A stretch of 64,000 bases of DNA from Alphaproteobacteria bacterium (GTDB lineage: Bacteria; Pseudomonadota; Alphaproteobacteria; SHVP01): assembly GCA_040216735.1 (NCBI GenBank), contig JAVJOO010000001.1, positions 62,001-126,000 of the forward strand, in the 5' to 3' direction. How positions within the stretch are numbered: position 1 is the stretch's first letter; each line of letters starts with the position of its first letter. The notes under the pieces were generated by a model. It was not told where the DNA came from. It ran no database searches and saw only the letters and a list, made by a program, of their open reading frames with translations. Of this stretch, positions 51,143-59,236 are shown piece after piece. Made by a program: the position numbers and the translations under genes.

Positions 51143-51691
51143 TCAAAACCCACCGCGCTGGACCATCCAGGTGACAATGGCTGCAAATGCCAAACTTGCC
51201 GCCACGATAACCGCAATCTTGGTCAAAACAACCGCTTCCGGCCCGGATACCGCGTTTTGGACGGTACGCGCGGCGCCGCGTGCACCGCGGCGGGGCGTCT
51301 CTTCGCCCTCGTCGTAGCCCGAGTCGTAGCCGCCGCCGAGTTCGACCTCGAAGTCGTCCCAACTCCCGCCGCCGCCAAAGCCGTCGTCATCGTCGCCGTA
51401 GTCATCACCAAAATCGCCGCCGTCGTCGAAACCGCCGAAGTCGTCGTCGTGGTCGTTCTTTCGCCCGGTCTTCTGGCCCTTCTTGATTTCACTCGAATAA
51501 ATCGTCGATTCACGGTTCAGCCCGGTGGCCGGGTTGCGTTGTTCGCGCACGACCTTGACCGCCTGGATATGGCCCTGTTTGGCCATCTGTTTGGCGTCGT
51601 CGACAGCTTCTTCGCGCTGGTGCGACTGGAAGTGCGCTTCCAGGATCCAGCGGTTGTTCTGTTTGACGTAGAGTTCGTAGTTGATTTCCAC
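51143..51691 (-). CDS. acidic Gly/Asp-rich protein with C-terminal membrane helix
   Basis: A 182-residue protein of unknown family. The N-terminal 60 residues (MEINYELYVKQNNRWILEAH, then REEAVDDAKQMAKQ) form a compact alpha/beta-looking domain. A Gly/Asp/Phe repeat region follows (GGFDDGGDFGDDYGDDDDGF), then a C-terminal membrane helix (VLTKIAVIVAASLAFAAIVT). The layout suggests a tail-anchored cytoplasmic sensor domain on an acidic linker. It directly precedes the cyclase gene and likely shares its transcript. Start is GTG at 51691. Confidence 0.65.
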   Translation of the reverse strand: MEINYELYVKQNNRWILEAHFQSHQREEAVDDAKQMAKQGHIQAVKVVREQRNPATGLNRESTIYSSEIKKGQKTGRKNDHDDDFGGFDDGGDFGDDYGDDDDGFGGGGSWDDFEVELGGGYDSGYDEGEETPRRGARGAARTVQNAVSGPEAVVLTKIAVIVAASLAFAAIVTWMVQRGGF

Positions 51692-51768
51692 AGGCGGCGA
51701 GTCGCTCTCTTCCGGCGGTCCGGCAGTGTCTCCGGGCCGAACAGCGTTGGCAAGTCTCCAGTCTTACC

Positions 51769-53463
51769 TTATGTGTCGAGAAATTGCCGCAGGATCTGCC
51801 CGATTTCCGCTGTATGGGCGTCCAGCATCCCATGCGAATAGGGAAGATTGTGGATCCTGCCATTGGCCAAAAGCGGCGCGGCGCGCGGGGTTTGCTCGGC
51901 CAAATCGTCGTCGGGGTTCAATAAAAGGATCGGCTGGCGCACCCCGGGCAGATTATCCGCCATTGCATAGGTGAAGGCCGCCCGGTGGCCCCACCACGCT
52001 ACCGGCCCGCCGCGCAGGGATTCGCAGAAATTGCGCGCGACTACCGTGTCGGGCACGTCCGCCCCGTAGAACCTCCATAGCCCGGCAAATCGGTCGATTA
52101 GGTGCGAGCCGTCCTCGGCCACCGCGAGCGGGGTATTGCGGGTATGGCGCAGCGCCCGCTCCTCCTCGGTATAGAGCGGTGCTGACACCATCACGACCTT
52201 GCCGACGAGGTCGGGGCGCTGGCGCGCCAGTTCCATCGCGGTCTGGGATCCTGTGTGGTAGCCCATGACATCGACCCGGCCGAGGCCAAGCCGGTCGATC
52301 AGACCACCCATGCAGGCGGCATAGTCCTCGATCGTCGGCGCCGCCGCCGGGGCATCGGACTCGCCGAACCCCGGTGTATCTGGCGCTAGGGCCAATCGGT
52401 CGCGGCCCATCTCGGCCACCAGCGCATCGTAAATCCGGCCCGAGTTCGGGCTCATGTGAAACATCACGAACGGCGTGCGCGGCGCATCGGCGACCCCCAC
52501 TTGGCGCACGTGTAAGAAGCCGTAGGGACCGTCGTGAAACGATCGGCGGACAGCCCCCGCTTGCACCGACGGGCGGCCCGGCGGCGGCTTCGCCGGCACC
52601 CCGGCCTCCGACGGCGCAGCGTCGGCGTCGAAAAAAGATCGCAACATCCCCGCAAAGGTCGCCGCATGGACATCGATCGACCCGTGCGAGAAATCCGGTA
52701 CATCGACCACCTGGCCGTTGGCCACATAATCCGCGGCCCGTGCCGTCGGCGCCGTCAGGTCGTCGCCGAAATTGAAGATCAACACCGGCTGGCGCACCTT
52801 CGGCAAGTTCTCGGCGTGATGGTAGTTGAACGCCGCCCGGTGACCCCACGGCGACTTCTCTCCGCCCTTGAGCGATTCGGCGAGGCTGCGATGGGCGACG
52901 ATCAACGGCACGTCGGGTTTGCGGAAGGTCTTGGAAAAATTCCACCGCCAGGCCAGATGCGAACCGTCGCGCGCGATCGTCTCCGGCGCGTAATCGTGCT
53001 TTTGCTTGGCGAGTTCGGCGTCCGAATAGATCGGTGCCGACACCAAAGCCAACTTACGCACTAGCTCGGGCCGCTGCAGGGCCAGTTCGACGCAGGTCTT
53101 CGATCCAGTGTGATAGCCCACGACATCGACCTGCTTGACCCCTAGCGCGTCGAGGAAGTCACCCATCGTCGCGGCGTAATCGGGGATCTCCGGCGGCACG
53201 GGCGGCGCATCGGAATCGCCGAACCCCGGCGTATCGGGTGCCAGTGCCAAGCGATCCCGGCCCAGTTCGGCCAAAGCTGCTTCCCACATCCGCCCCGAGG
53301 CCGGGCTCGCATGGATGAACAACACCGGCACGCCCGTGTCGGTGCCGGGGCCGGCGCTGCGGTAATGCAATTGACCGAAACGCCCGTCGAGATAGGCGCG
53401 CCCGACGCCCGCCGGGCGGCGCCAATGTTTCATGTCGTCGAGGGTGACGCCCGCCGCGGTCAT
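51769..53463 (-). CDS. double-domain alpha/beta-hydrolase with His at the nucleophile position, paralogue C
   Basis: A 564-residue protein built like the two paralogues at 11.8-15.5 kb: domains about 12-285 and 303-564, each opening with a GRAYLDGRFGQLHYR or VRRSFHDGPYGFLHVR block. The elbows are GYHTG at His118 (VVGYHTGSKTC) and His403 (VMGYHTGSQTA). Acids (FGDDL, PDDDL) and C-terminal histidines (SIDVH, MLDAH) are present, as are WGHRAAF blocks in both caps. Its ATG overlaps the stop of the upstream flavin monooxygenase gene (ATGA), making it the last gene of a six-gene operon and the best clue that this family acts on oxygenated catabolic intermediates. Actual chemistry unknown. Confidence 0.82.
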   Translation of the reverse strand: MTAAGVTLDDMKHWRRPAGVGRAYLDGRFGQLHYRSAGPGTDTGVPVLFIHASPASGRMWEAALAELGRDRLALAPDTPGFGDSDAPPVPPEIPDYAATMGDFLDALGVKQVDVVGYHTGSKTCVELALQRPELVRKLALVSAPIYSDAELAKQKHDYAPETIARDGSHLAWRWNFSKTFRKPDVPLIVAHRSLAESLKGGEKSPWGHRAAFNYHHAENLPKVRQPVLIFNFGDDLTAPTARAADYVANGQVVDVPDFSHGSIDVHAATFAGMLRSFFDADAAPSEAGVPAKPPPGRPSVQAGAVRRSFHDGPYGFLHVRQVGVADAPRTPFVMFHMSPNSGRIYDALVAEMGRDRLALAPDTPGFGESDAPAAAPTIEDYAACMGGLIDRLGLGRVDVMGYHTGSQTAMELARQRPDLVGKVVMVSAPLYTEEERALRHTRNTPLAVAEDGSHLIDRFAGLWRFYGADVPDTVVARNFCESLRGGPVAWWGHRAAFTYAMADNLPGVRQPILLLNPDDDLAEQTPRAAPLLANGRIHNLPYSHGMLDAHTAEIGQILRQFLDT

Positions 53464-54695
53464 CAGGCGGTCTTCGGCCGGTGAAACCCGAGGGTCTCGG
53501 CGTCCAACCCCAACTCGCTCTTGCCGAAGGGCGTTACGTTGCGATCCCAGTTGACCGCGATTTGCGTGCCCATCGCGGAAATGTCGCGGTAGTGGCGCTG
53601 GACCGGATTGTCGTCGTACAGCCCCATCGCGCCCATCTGCCGCACCAGCCGCGTGACCGCGCCGATCAAAAGCTTGGCGACGAACGCGCGGTCGCGGTTC
53701 ATTTCCAGCATTTCCTCGTGGTTGAGTCCTTTTCCCGCCGAACCGCGCTCGTGCAGCAGACGGTTGTTGCTCTCATAGACCAGCCGCGCTGCCTTGATCT
53801 CGGCCGCCGACTCGGCGAGGCGCTGCTGCACCTGCACCATTGCGGCGACCTTGCCGCCGAACAACGCCCCTTCGCGTACCGCGGTCATATCGCGGTAGTC
53901 GGCATAGGCGCCCTCCGCCGCCCCCAGCATCGGCCCCAGCAGGCTCGACCCGAAGTAGGGGCCGAATTCCAACCGGTAGAGATAGTGCTCGGGATTGACT
54001 GCGGCGCCCGGCGGATCGGGCGCGAACGTCGCGCGCGAATCCATTACCCGGTAATCGGGCACAAAGACCTCGTCGCAGTGGACGTCCTTGCTGCCGCTCG
54101 CCTTCACCCCGGAAACGAACCACGTGTCCTGTATCTCGTAATCGCCCTTGGGCATCAACACCCGCAGGAATCCGGGCGCGTCGTGCAAGCCGCGCTCGCT
54201 GGCCTCGACCGGTGCCGGCACCATGCACCAATCGGCATGGTCGACGCCCGACGCAAAGCGCCACGTGCCAGTCACAATATAGCCGCCGTCGACCTGGCGC
54301 GCGGTGCCGTCCTTGCGGGCCGAAGCCGTGGCGATGATCTGGTCCTGATTGGGCCCCCACACCTCGTCTTGGCATTGCTTGGGCATCCGCGCCAGGATCG
54401 CCGCATGGGCCCCGACGACCGCGACAACCCAGGCGGTGGACGAACACGCCCGCGCGATCACCCGCGCCGCTTCGGCATGCGCCGCCCAGTCCATCTCGTA
54501 GCCGCCGTAGCGCTTGGGTTGCAGCAGCCGCATCATCCCCGTGGCGTAGAGATCCTTGACCGTCGCATCCGGCAGGCGGCGTAGCTTCTCGGCCTCCGCC
54601 GCGCGTTCGCGCAACGCCGGTAACAGGCCCTCGGCCCGTTGCAAGATCTCGTCGAGGGTCGGTGGGGTCGCGCTATCCTGTCGTGCAATCGCCAT
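53463..54695 (-). CDS. HsaA-type flavin-dependent monooxygenase, acyl-CoA dehydrogenase fold (copy 1)
   Basis: A 410-residue protein of the acyl-CoA-dehydrogenase-like oxygenase group (HsaA, HpaB, DszC relatives). ARACSSTAWVVAVVGAHAAI, DEVWGPNQDQIIATASARKD, GTWRFASGVDHADWCMVPAP and FVSGVKASGSKDVHCDEVFV are typical; the catalytic Glu of acyl-CoA dehydrogenases is not seen. Such enzymes hydroxylate aromatic or related rings using reduced flavin from a separate reductase, which is not in this window. The ATG at 54695 follows AAGGAAA. It is followed by the double hydrolase with a four-base overlap. Confidence 0.82.
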   Translation of the reverse strand: MAIARQDSATPPTLDEILQRAEGLLPALRERAAEAEKLRRLPDATVKDLYATGMMRLLQPKRYGGYEMDWAAHAEAARVIARACSSTAWVVAVVGAHAAILARMPKQCQDEVWGPNQDQIIATASARKDGTARQVDGGYIVTGTWRFASGVDHADWCMVPAPVEASERGLHDAPGFLRVLMPKGDYEIQDTWFVSGVKASGSKDVHCDEVFVPDYRVMDSRATFAPDPPGAAVNPEHYLYRLEFGPYFGSSLLGPMLGAAEGAYADYRDMTAVREGALFGGKVAAMVQVQQRLAESAAEIKAARLVYESNNRLLHERGSAGKGLNHEEMLEMNRDRAFVAKLLIGAVTRLVRQMGAMGLYDDNPVQRHYRDISAMGTQIAVNWDRNVTPFGKSELGLDAETLGFHRPKTA

Positions 54696-54706
54696 GGTTC
54701 GTTTCC

Positions 54707-55927
54707 TTAGGATGCCGTGCGGCCGAGTTCTTGATCGATATGGACGTCGCCCGTCGGCAGGCCTAACGCCCATTTCCCGTAGGGCATCATGTTGCGATCC
54801 CAATTGATGCCGATTTGTGTCGCGATTCCCATCACGTCGCGGTGGTGCCGTTGGACCGGGTTGCCATCGAAAATTCCCATCGCCCCCATCATCCCGACCA
54901 ACCGTTCGGTCGAACTGACGCAGAGGTTGGCGACAAAGGCGCGGTCGCGGTTGATCTCCAACCGCTTCTCGGCCGGAATATGTGTGCCGCTGCGGCCGGA
55001 CTCGCGCAAGTAGGCGATCTGCTCGGTCATGACGACCTCGGCCGCATGAAGTTCCGCAGCGCTTTCGGCGACCCGCAGTTGCACCGGCGCGTTATCGGCG
55101 ACCGCCTCGCCCGTCATCGTCCCGGTCCGCTTGGCGGTAATCGCGCAATAATCGTTGTAGGCGCCCTCGGCTGCACCGAGGATCGGCCCCAGCAAGCTCA
55201 TGCCGACATAGGGCATGAACGGCACTTTGTAGAGATATCCGCCGTTGACCTTGCTCCCGGGCGGATTGGCTCCGACCCACTCGGCCGCCGGCAGCGTGCG
55301 GTGGGCGGGGACGAACACATCCTCCAACACCAAATCCTTGGTTCCCGTGCCGCGCATCCCCGACACGTGCCAGGTATCGGCAATCGACCAATCGGCGCGC
55401 GGGACCACGATTTGCGTCGGGGTCTTATCGTCGTCGATATAGACGCCGAACATCGCCCACTCGGCGTGGTCGCAGCCCGAGGCGAATCCCCACTGGCCGC
55501 TGACCCGCAGGCCACCTTTCTCGCGCGTCGCGCCGCCGCGGCGCTTCACCGAGGCGGTCGTGATCAGTTGATTTTGGTTGGGCCCCCACACCTCGTCCTG
55601 AACCGCGCCCGGCATGCGCCCGAGGAAGGCGGCATGGGCACCGACGACCGCGACGATCCATGCGGTCGAGGGACAATGCTTGGCAACTTCGCGCCCGATC
55701 GCAAATTGTGCGCCCCATTCCAGCTCCAAGCCGCCGTGGCGTTTGGGCTGAAAAAATCGCACCAATTCGTTGTCGAACAGGGCCTGCATGTTCTTCTTGA
55801 GGACCGCGCGATTGGCCTCGGTCTCCGCCGCCGTGGCGCGCAGTTGCGGCCCCAACGCGCGGGCCCGCTCGACCAGCACCGCTTCCATTTCCAACGGTTC
55901 CGACGCGTCGACGTCCCGAACAGCCAT
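54707..55927 (-). CDS. HsaA-type flavin-dependent monooxygenase, acyl-CoA dehydrogenase fold (copy 2)
   Basis: A 406-residue paralogue of the next gene on the strand, with corresponding blocks KHCPSTAWIVAVVGAHAAFL, DEVWGPNQNQLITTASVKRR, GQWGFASGCDHAEWAMFGVY and HVSGMRGTGTKDLVLEDVFV. Two adjacent, related oxygenases with an 11-base gap suggest either two subunits or two consecutive hydroxylations. The start follows AAAGGGAGATGACCC. No flavin reductase gene accompanies it. Confidence 0.82.
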   Translation of the reverse strand: MAVRDVDASEPLEMEAVLVERARALGPQLRATAAETEANRAVLKKNMQALFDNELVRFFQPKRHGGLELEWGAQFAIGREVAKHCPSTAWIVAVVGAHAAFLGRMPGAVQDEVWGPNQNQLITTASVKRRGGATREKGGLRVSGQWGFASGCDHAEWAMFGVYIDDDKTPTQIVVPRADWSIADTWHVSGMRGTGTKDLVLEDVFVPAHRTLPAAEWVGANPPGSKVNGGYLYKVPFMPYVGMSLLGPILGAAEGAYNDYCAITAKRTGTMTGEAVADNAPVQLRVAESAAELHAAEVVMTEQIAYLRESGRSGTHIPAEKRLEINRDRAFVANLCVSSTERLVGMMGAMGIFDGNPVQRHHRDVMGIATQIGINWDRNMMPYGKWALGLPTGDVHIDQELGRTAS

Positions 55928-56013
55928 GGGTCATCTCCCTTTATCGTTGCTGCCTTTGTCGCATGCGGACACGGCAAACTAAACGCCGCCCCCCAGAGCG
56001 GTTCGTCTGGCGG

Positions 56014-56895
56014 TCAGGCCGGGCGCATTAGGCCGGCGGCGAAGGCATCGATCGCGGTGGCCATCTCCGCCGGGCTGTCCTCTGGCACGAAATGATATCC
56101 CGAGAGCGTCATCGTTTGTTGGTTCGGCCAGCCTTCGCACTGGGCGCGCTGGCGCGCCGTCAGTCCGGTCGCGCCGCTCACCAGCAGCAACAACTTGGGA
56201 AGGGGCGAGGCCGCCATGAAGGCCGCGTCGGCTGCCGTCATCGCCACCACATCGGCGGGCGCTCCGTCGATCGGCAGTTCGCGCGGGAACATCAGTGTCG
56301 GCAACCGTCCGGTTCCCGGCGTCGCGAACGGCGCGCGGTAGTTTGCCATTTCGGCGTCCAACAGGGTGCGCTGGACGCTGCGCGGGATTGCCTCGACAAA
56401 GACATTGTCCTCGAACACCAAGCGTTCGCCTTCTACCTCGCGCAAGCTCTGGAAGAACGGTCGGCGGCTCTCGGGAAAATCCGACCACGTGCGCTCGCCC
56501 ACGACCGGCTCGCAATAGGCGACGCCGCGAACCGTCTCACCGTGGCGCCGCACGCGGTGAAACGCCAGCGCCGCCCCCCAACCGTGCCCGACCAGGACGT
56601 GGGGTCCAAGATCGAGCCGGTCGAACCACGCATCGAGATAGGCGACATGGTCAGCGACCCGGTAGGCGCACCCCGCCGGCCGGCCCGACGCGCCCATCCC
56701 GATCAGGTCCGGCGCGAGACACCGATAGGATCCGCGCAACGGCGCGATCACGTTGCGCCATAAATAGGACGATGTCGGATTGCCGTGCAGGAACACGAGC
56801 ACCGGCCCCGAGCCCTCGTCGACGAAAGCGATGTGCGAGCCGCGCGTCGGCACCCGCCGCCGCGCAAACGGATCGTGCGCGGCAATCGCGCTCAT
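56014..56895 (-). CDS. haloalkane dehalogenase-like alpha/beta-hydrolase lacking the nucleophile
   Basis: A 293-residue protein. FLHGNPTSSYLWRN carries the halide-binding Asn of haloalkane dehalogenases, then CLAPDLIGMGASGRP, a cap with ERTWSDFPESRRPFF, and a C-terminal GYHFVPEDSP with the catalytic His. The elbow reads VGHGWGAAL: Gly105 stands where this subfamily has the nucleophilic Asp (GHDWG). The codon is GGT, one base from GAT. The protein is otherwise well preserved, so either a recent loss or a changed function is possible. It lies in the six-gene operon between the CoA-transferase and flavin monooxygenase genes. Start ATG at 56895. Confidence 0.8.
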   Translation of the reverse strand: MSAIAAHDPFARRRVPTRGSHIAFVDEGSGPVLVFLHGNPTSSYLWRNVIAPLRGSYRCLAPDLIGMGASGRPAGCAYRVADHVAYLDAWFDRLDLGPHVLVGHGWGAALAFHRVRRHGETVRGVAYCEPVVGERTWSDFPESRRPFFQSLREVEGERLVFEDNVFVEAIPRSVQRTLLDAEMANYRAPFATPGTGRLPTLMFPRELPIDGAPADVVAMTAADAAFMAASPLPKLLLLVSGATGLTARQRAQCEGWPNQQTMTLSGYHFVPEDSPAEMATAIDAFAAGLMRPA

Positions 56896-56932
56896 CGGCG
56901 CGCAGGGTCGTGGCTGGAATATTGGCGGTGCG

Positions 56933-58129
56933 TCACCCGACCGCGCCCGATGCTTGCAACGCAGCGATACGGGCATCGTCATACCCCAGACGTGCGCGCA
57001 GGATGGCCGGGCCGTCGGCCCCCAGAACCGGTGCCGGCGCGTAGCGCGTCGTATCGCCCGCGACCTTCACCGGATTGCCCGCCAGCGCGATTTGCGTGCC
57101 GTCGAGCTCGACCCGGGGCACCATCGCGCGCGCCGCGGTTTGCGGGGAAGCGGCGGCCTCGGCGACGCTCTGGATCGGTGCCGCGGGCACATCGGCGGCG
57201 GTCAATATCTCAAGCCAGTCGGCCTGGCCCTTGGTGCGCAGAACCGCGGCAATCGCGGGTTCGAGGTCGTCGCGGTGGGCCACCCGCGCGGCATTGCTGG
57301 AAAAGCGCGGATCGGCGGCGAGATCGGCCCGGCCGATCGCGGCGCAAAACGCGACCCAATACTTCTCGACCCCGACGGCAGCGACCACGATGGGTTCGTC
57401 GGCCGTCGCAAAGGCTTGATATGGAAAAAAGTTCGGATGACCGGCGCCGTGCGGCGGCGACGCCACCCCGCTCGTAAAATAGTTGGTGATCTCGTCACCG
57501 AGCAACGCGATCTGCGCATCAAACATCGCGATGTCGACCCGCCGCCCCTTACCCGTGGCACGGCTCTCGACCAGCGCGGCCAAGAGACCCAGCGCGCCGA
57601 ACAACCCGCCCGCGGTATCGCCCAAATGAAACGGTATGTGGGCCGGTCCGCTCGAAGCGTGTCCCGTGAGGCTCATCCCGCCACCGAGCGCCTGGACCGT
57701 CAAATCGTAACCCGCTCGCTTCGCCCACGGGCCGTCCTGGCCGAAAGCGCTGACCGAACACGACACGATGGCCGGATTGATCTGCACCAGACGGTCGTGA
57801 TCGACCTTGAGGCGGGCGAGCACGCCGGGCCGAAAGTTGTCGAAGACGACATCGGCACCGCGCACCAAATCGTCGAACACCGCGAGCCCATCGTCGTGCT
57901 TGAGGTCCAGCACCAGGCTGCGCTTGTTGCGGTTGTAGCTGTGGAACTGCGCGTTCTCGCCGCGCACCTGGGCGCCGATCTTGTTGCTGCGCACTGGATC
58001 GCCGCCGGGCGGCTCGATCTTAATGACATCGGCGCCGAGGTCGGCCAGCAGCATCGTCCCGAAGGGGCCGGCGATAAACATCGACAGATCGAGGATCGTC
58101 ACCCCGTTCAGGACGCCCGCTTGGGTCAC
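56933..58129 (-). CDS. CoA transferase, CaiB/BaiF (family III)
   Basis: A 398-residue protein. N-terminal VTILDLSMFIAGPFGTMLLA, LGADVIKIEPPGGDPVRSNK, NRNKRSLVLDLKHDDGL, VVFDNFRPGVLARL and VSAFGQDGPWAKRAGYDL are diagnostic; the catalytic Asp is expected in PFHLGDTAGGLFGAL. It moves CoA between a donor thioester and a carboxylic acid, activating an acid for further breakdown. The GTG at 58129 overlaps the amidohydrolase stop (GTGA), so the two are translationally coupled. Confidence 0.92.
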   Translation of the reverse strand: MTQAGVLNGVTILDLSMFIAGPFGTMLLADLGADVIKIEPPGGDPVRSNKIGAQVRGENAQFHSYNRNKRSLVLDLKHDDGLAVFDDLVRGADVVFDNFRPGVLARLKVDHDRLVQINPAIVSCSVSAFGQDGPWAKRAGYDLTVQALGGGMSLTGHASSGPAHIPFHLGDTAGGLFGALGLLAALVESRATGKGRRVDIAMFDAQIALLGDEITNYFTSGVASPPHGAGHPNFFPYQAFATADEPIVVAAVGVEKYWVAFCAAIGRADLAADPRFSSNAARVAHRDDLEPAIAAVLRTKGQADWLEILTAADVPAAPIQSVAEAAASPQTAARAMVPRVELDGTQIALAGNPVKVAGDTTRYAPAPVLGADGPAILRARLGYDDARIAALQASGAVG

Positions 58130-58950
58130 GACCAGCCCCAAATGCGCGCCGCGTTATCCCACAGAAACGCCGCGCGCGACTCGGGCCGCAGGTCCATCTC
58201 CACCACGTCGGCGACGGGTTTGGCGTAATCCATGAACGGATAGCCCGTCCCGAAGAGAACCTTGTCGCGTCCATAGGAATTCAGGAAATGCTTCAACGCG
58301 GGCGGCAAATATTTGGGCCGGTGCCCCGAGGTATCGATAAAGACACGTTCATGCTTCCACGCCAGACCGATCAATTCGTCGGTCCAGGGAAACCCGGCAT
58401 GGCCGGCGACGATCGTCAGGTCGCGGAAGTAAAGCGCGACATCGTCGATATAGAGCGGCCGCCCCACGTCCGAACGCTCCATCACCGCGGTATGGCCGGT
58501 CAGAATCAGGGCCGGGATGCCAAGATCGACGCAGGCCGCATAGAACGGGTAGTAGATCGCGTCGTTGGGCGGCACCCCATAGAGAAACGGCAGCACCTTG
58601 TAGCCGCGCAAACCGTCCTCGGTGACCGCGCGGCGCAGTTCGGCCACGCCCTCCATACCGCGCCGGGGATCGACGCTGGCGCAGCCGACAAGGCGATCGG
58701 GCGCACCCGAAACGACTTCCGCGATCTTCCGATTGTCGCTGGGCGAGCCCGGAAAGTCGGTCGCCGACACAACGATCTTCGCCACCCCACCCGCGTCGGC
58801 CTCGCGCAGTAGCCCTTCGGGCGTCACGTCAGCGCGGCCCGGCATCCCGAGCCGGTCGTACAACGCTTGCATGGGCGGATAGGCGGCGAAATACGCGGCA
58901 TCCCAGTAATTCGCCCAGACGTCGGCGACGCGCAGGTGTGGTGCATCCAT
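58126..58950 (-). CDS. amidohydrolase_2-family protein lacking the N-terminal metal ligands
   Basis: A 274-residue TIM-barrel protein of the ACMSD-like group: GGVAKIVVSATDF, LVGCASVDPRRGMEGVAELR, GYKVLPFLYG, IVAGHAGFPWTDELIGLA and ERVFIDTSGHRP. Active members carry HxH on the first strand and an Asp near the C-terminus (FGSDYP). Here the first strand reads ADVWANYW and the late block FGTGYPFMDY, so three expected ligands are missing. Decarboxylation or hydrolysis by the usual metal mechanism seems unlikely. It is the first gene of the six-gene operon. Start ATG at 58950. Confidence 0.75.
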   Translation of the reverse strand: MDAPHLRVADVWANYWDAAYFAAYPPMQALYDRLGMPGRADVTPEGLLREADAGGVAKIVVSATDFPGSPSDNRKIAEVVSGAPDRLVGCASVDPRRGMEGVAELRRAVTEDGLRGYKVLPFLYGVPPNDAIYYPFYAACVDLGIPALILTGHTAVMERSDVGRPLYIDDVALYFRDLTIVAGHAGFPWTDELIGLAWKHERVFIDTSGHRPKYLPPALKHFLNSYGRDKVLFGTGYPFMDYAKPVADVVEMDLRPESRAAFLWDNAARIWGWS

Positions 58951-59236
58951 GGGCGCATTCGCCCTATTCGAACGCCCGCTGTCAAGACAACCCGGCAATC
59001 GCGCAGCGGAGTGACGGCGACCACACGCGAAACCGATTGGCGTTGTACGGCCGGCGGCCCCTTCCTACCTTCAAAGATGCCGCTGGCATGGACCTTGCGG
59101 CCAAGGAACCGACACCCGCGAAAAGACGGGTTCCCGGACGACAGTCTGGGCGAAACTGGGACAACTCTTGGGGCCAGAGGCACCGATTCGTACCAAATCT
59201 GGACGAACGGTCAGTTTTGGGGAGGACAGTCGGACG

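Noticed and set aside
56933-58228. Plus-strand 482-residue frame opposite the CoA-transferase gene (56780-58228)
   Set aside because: The minus strand carries diagnostic CaiB motifs; the plus frame is Arg/His-rich shadow.
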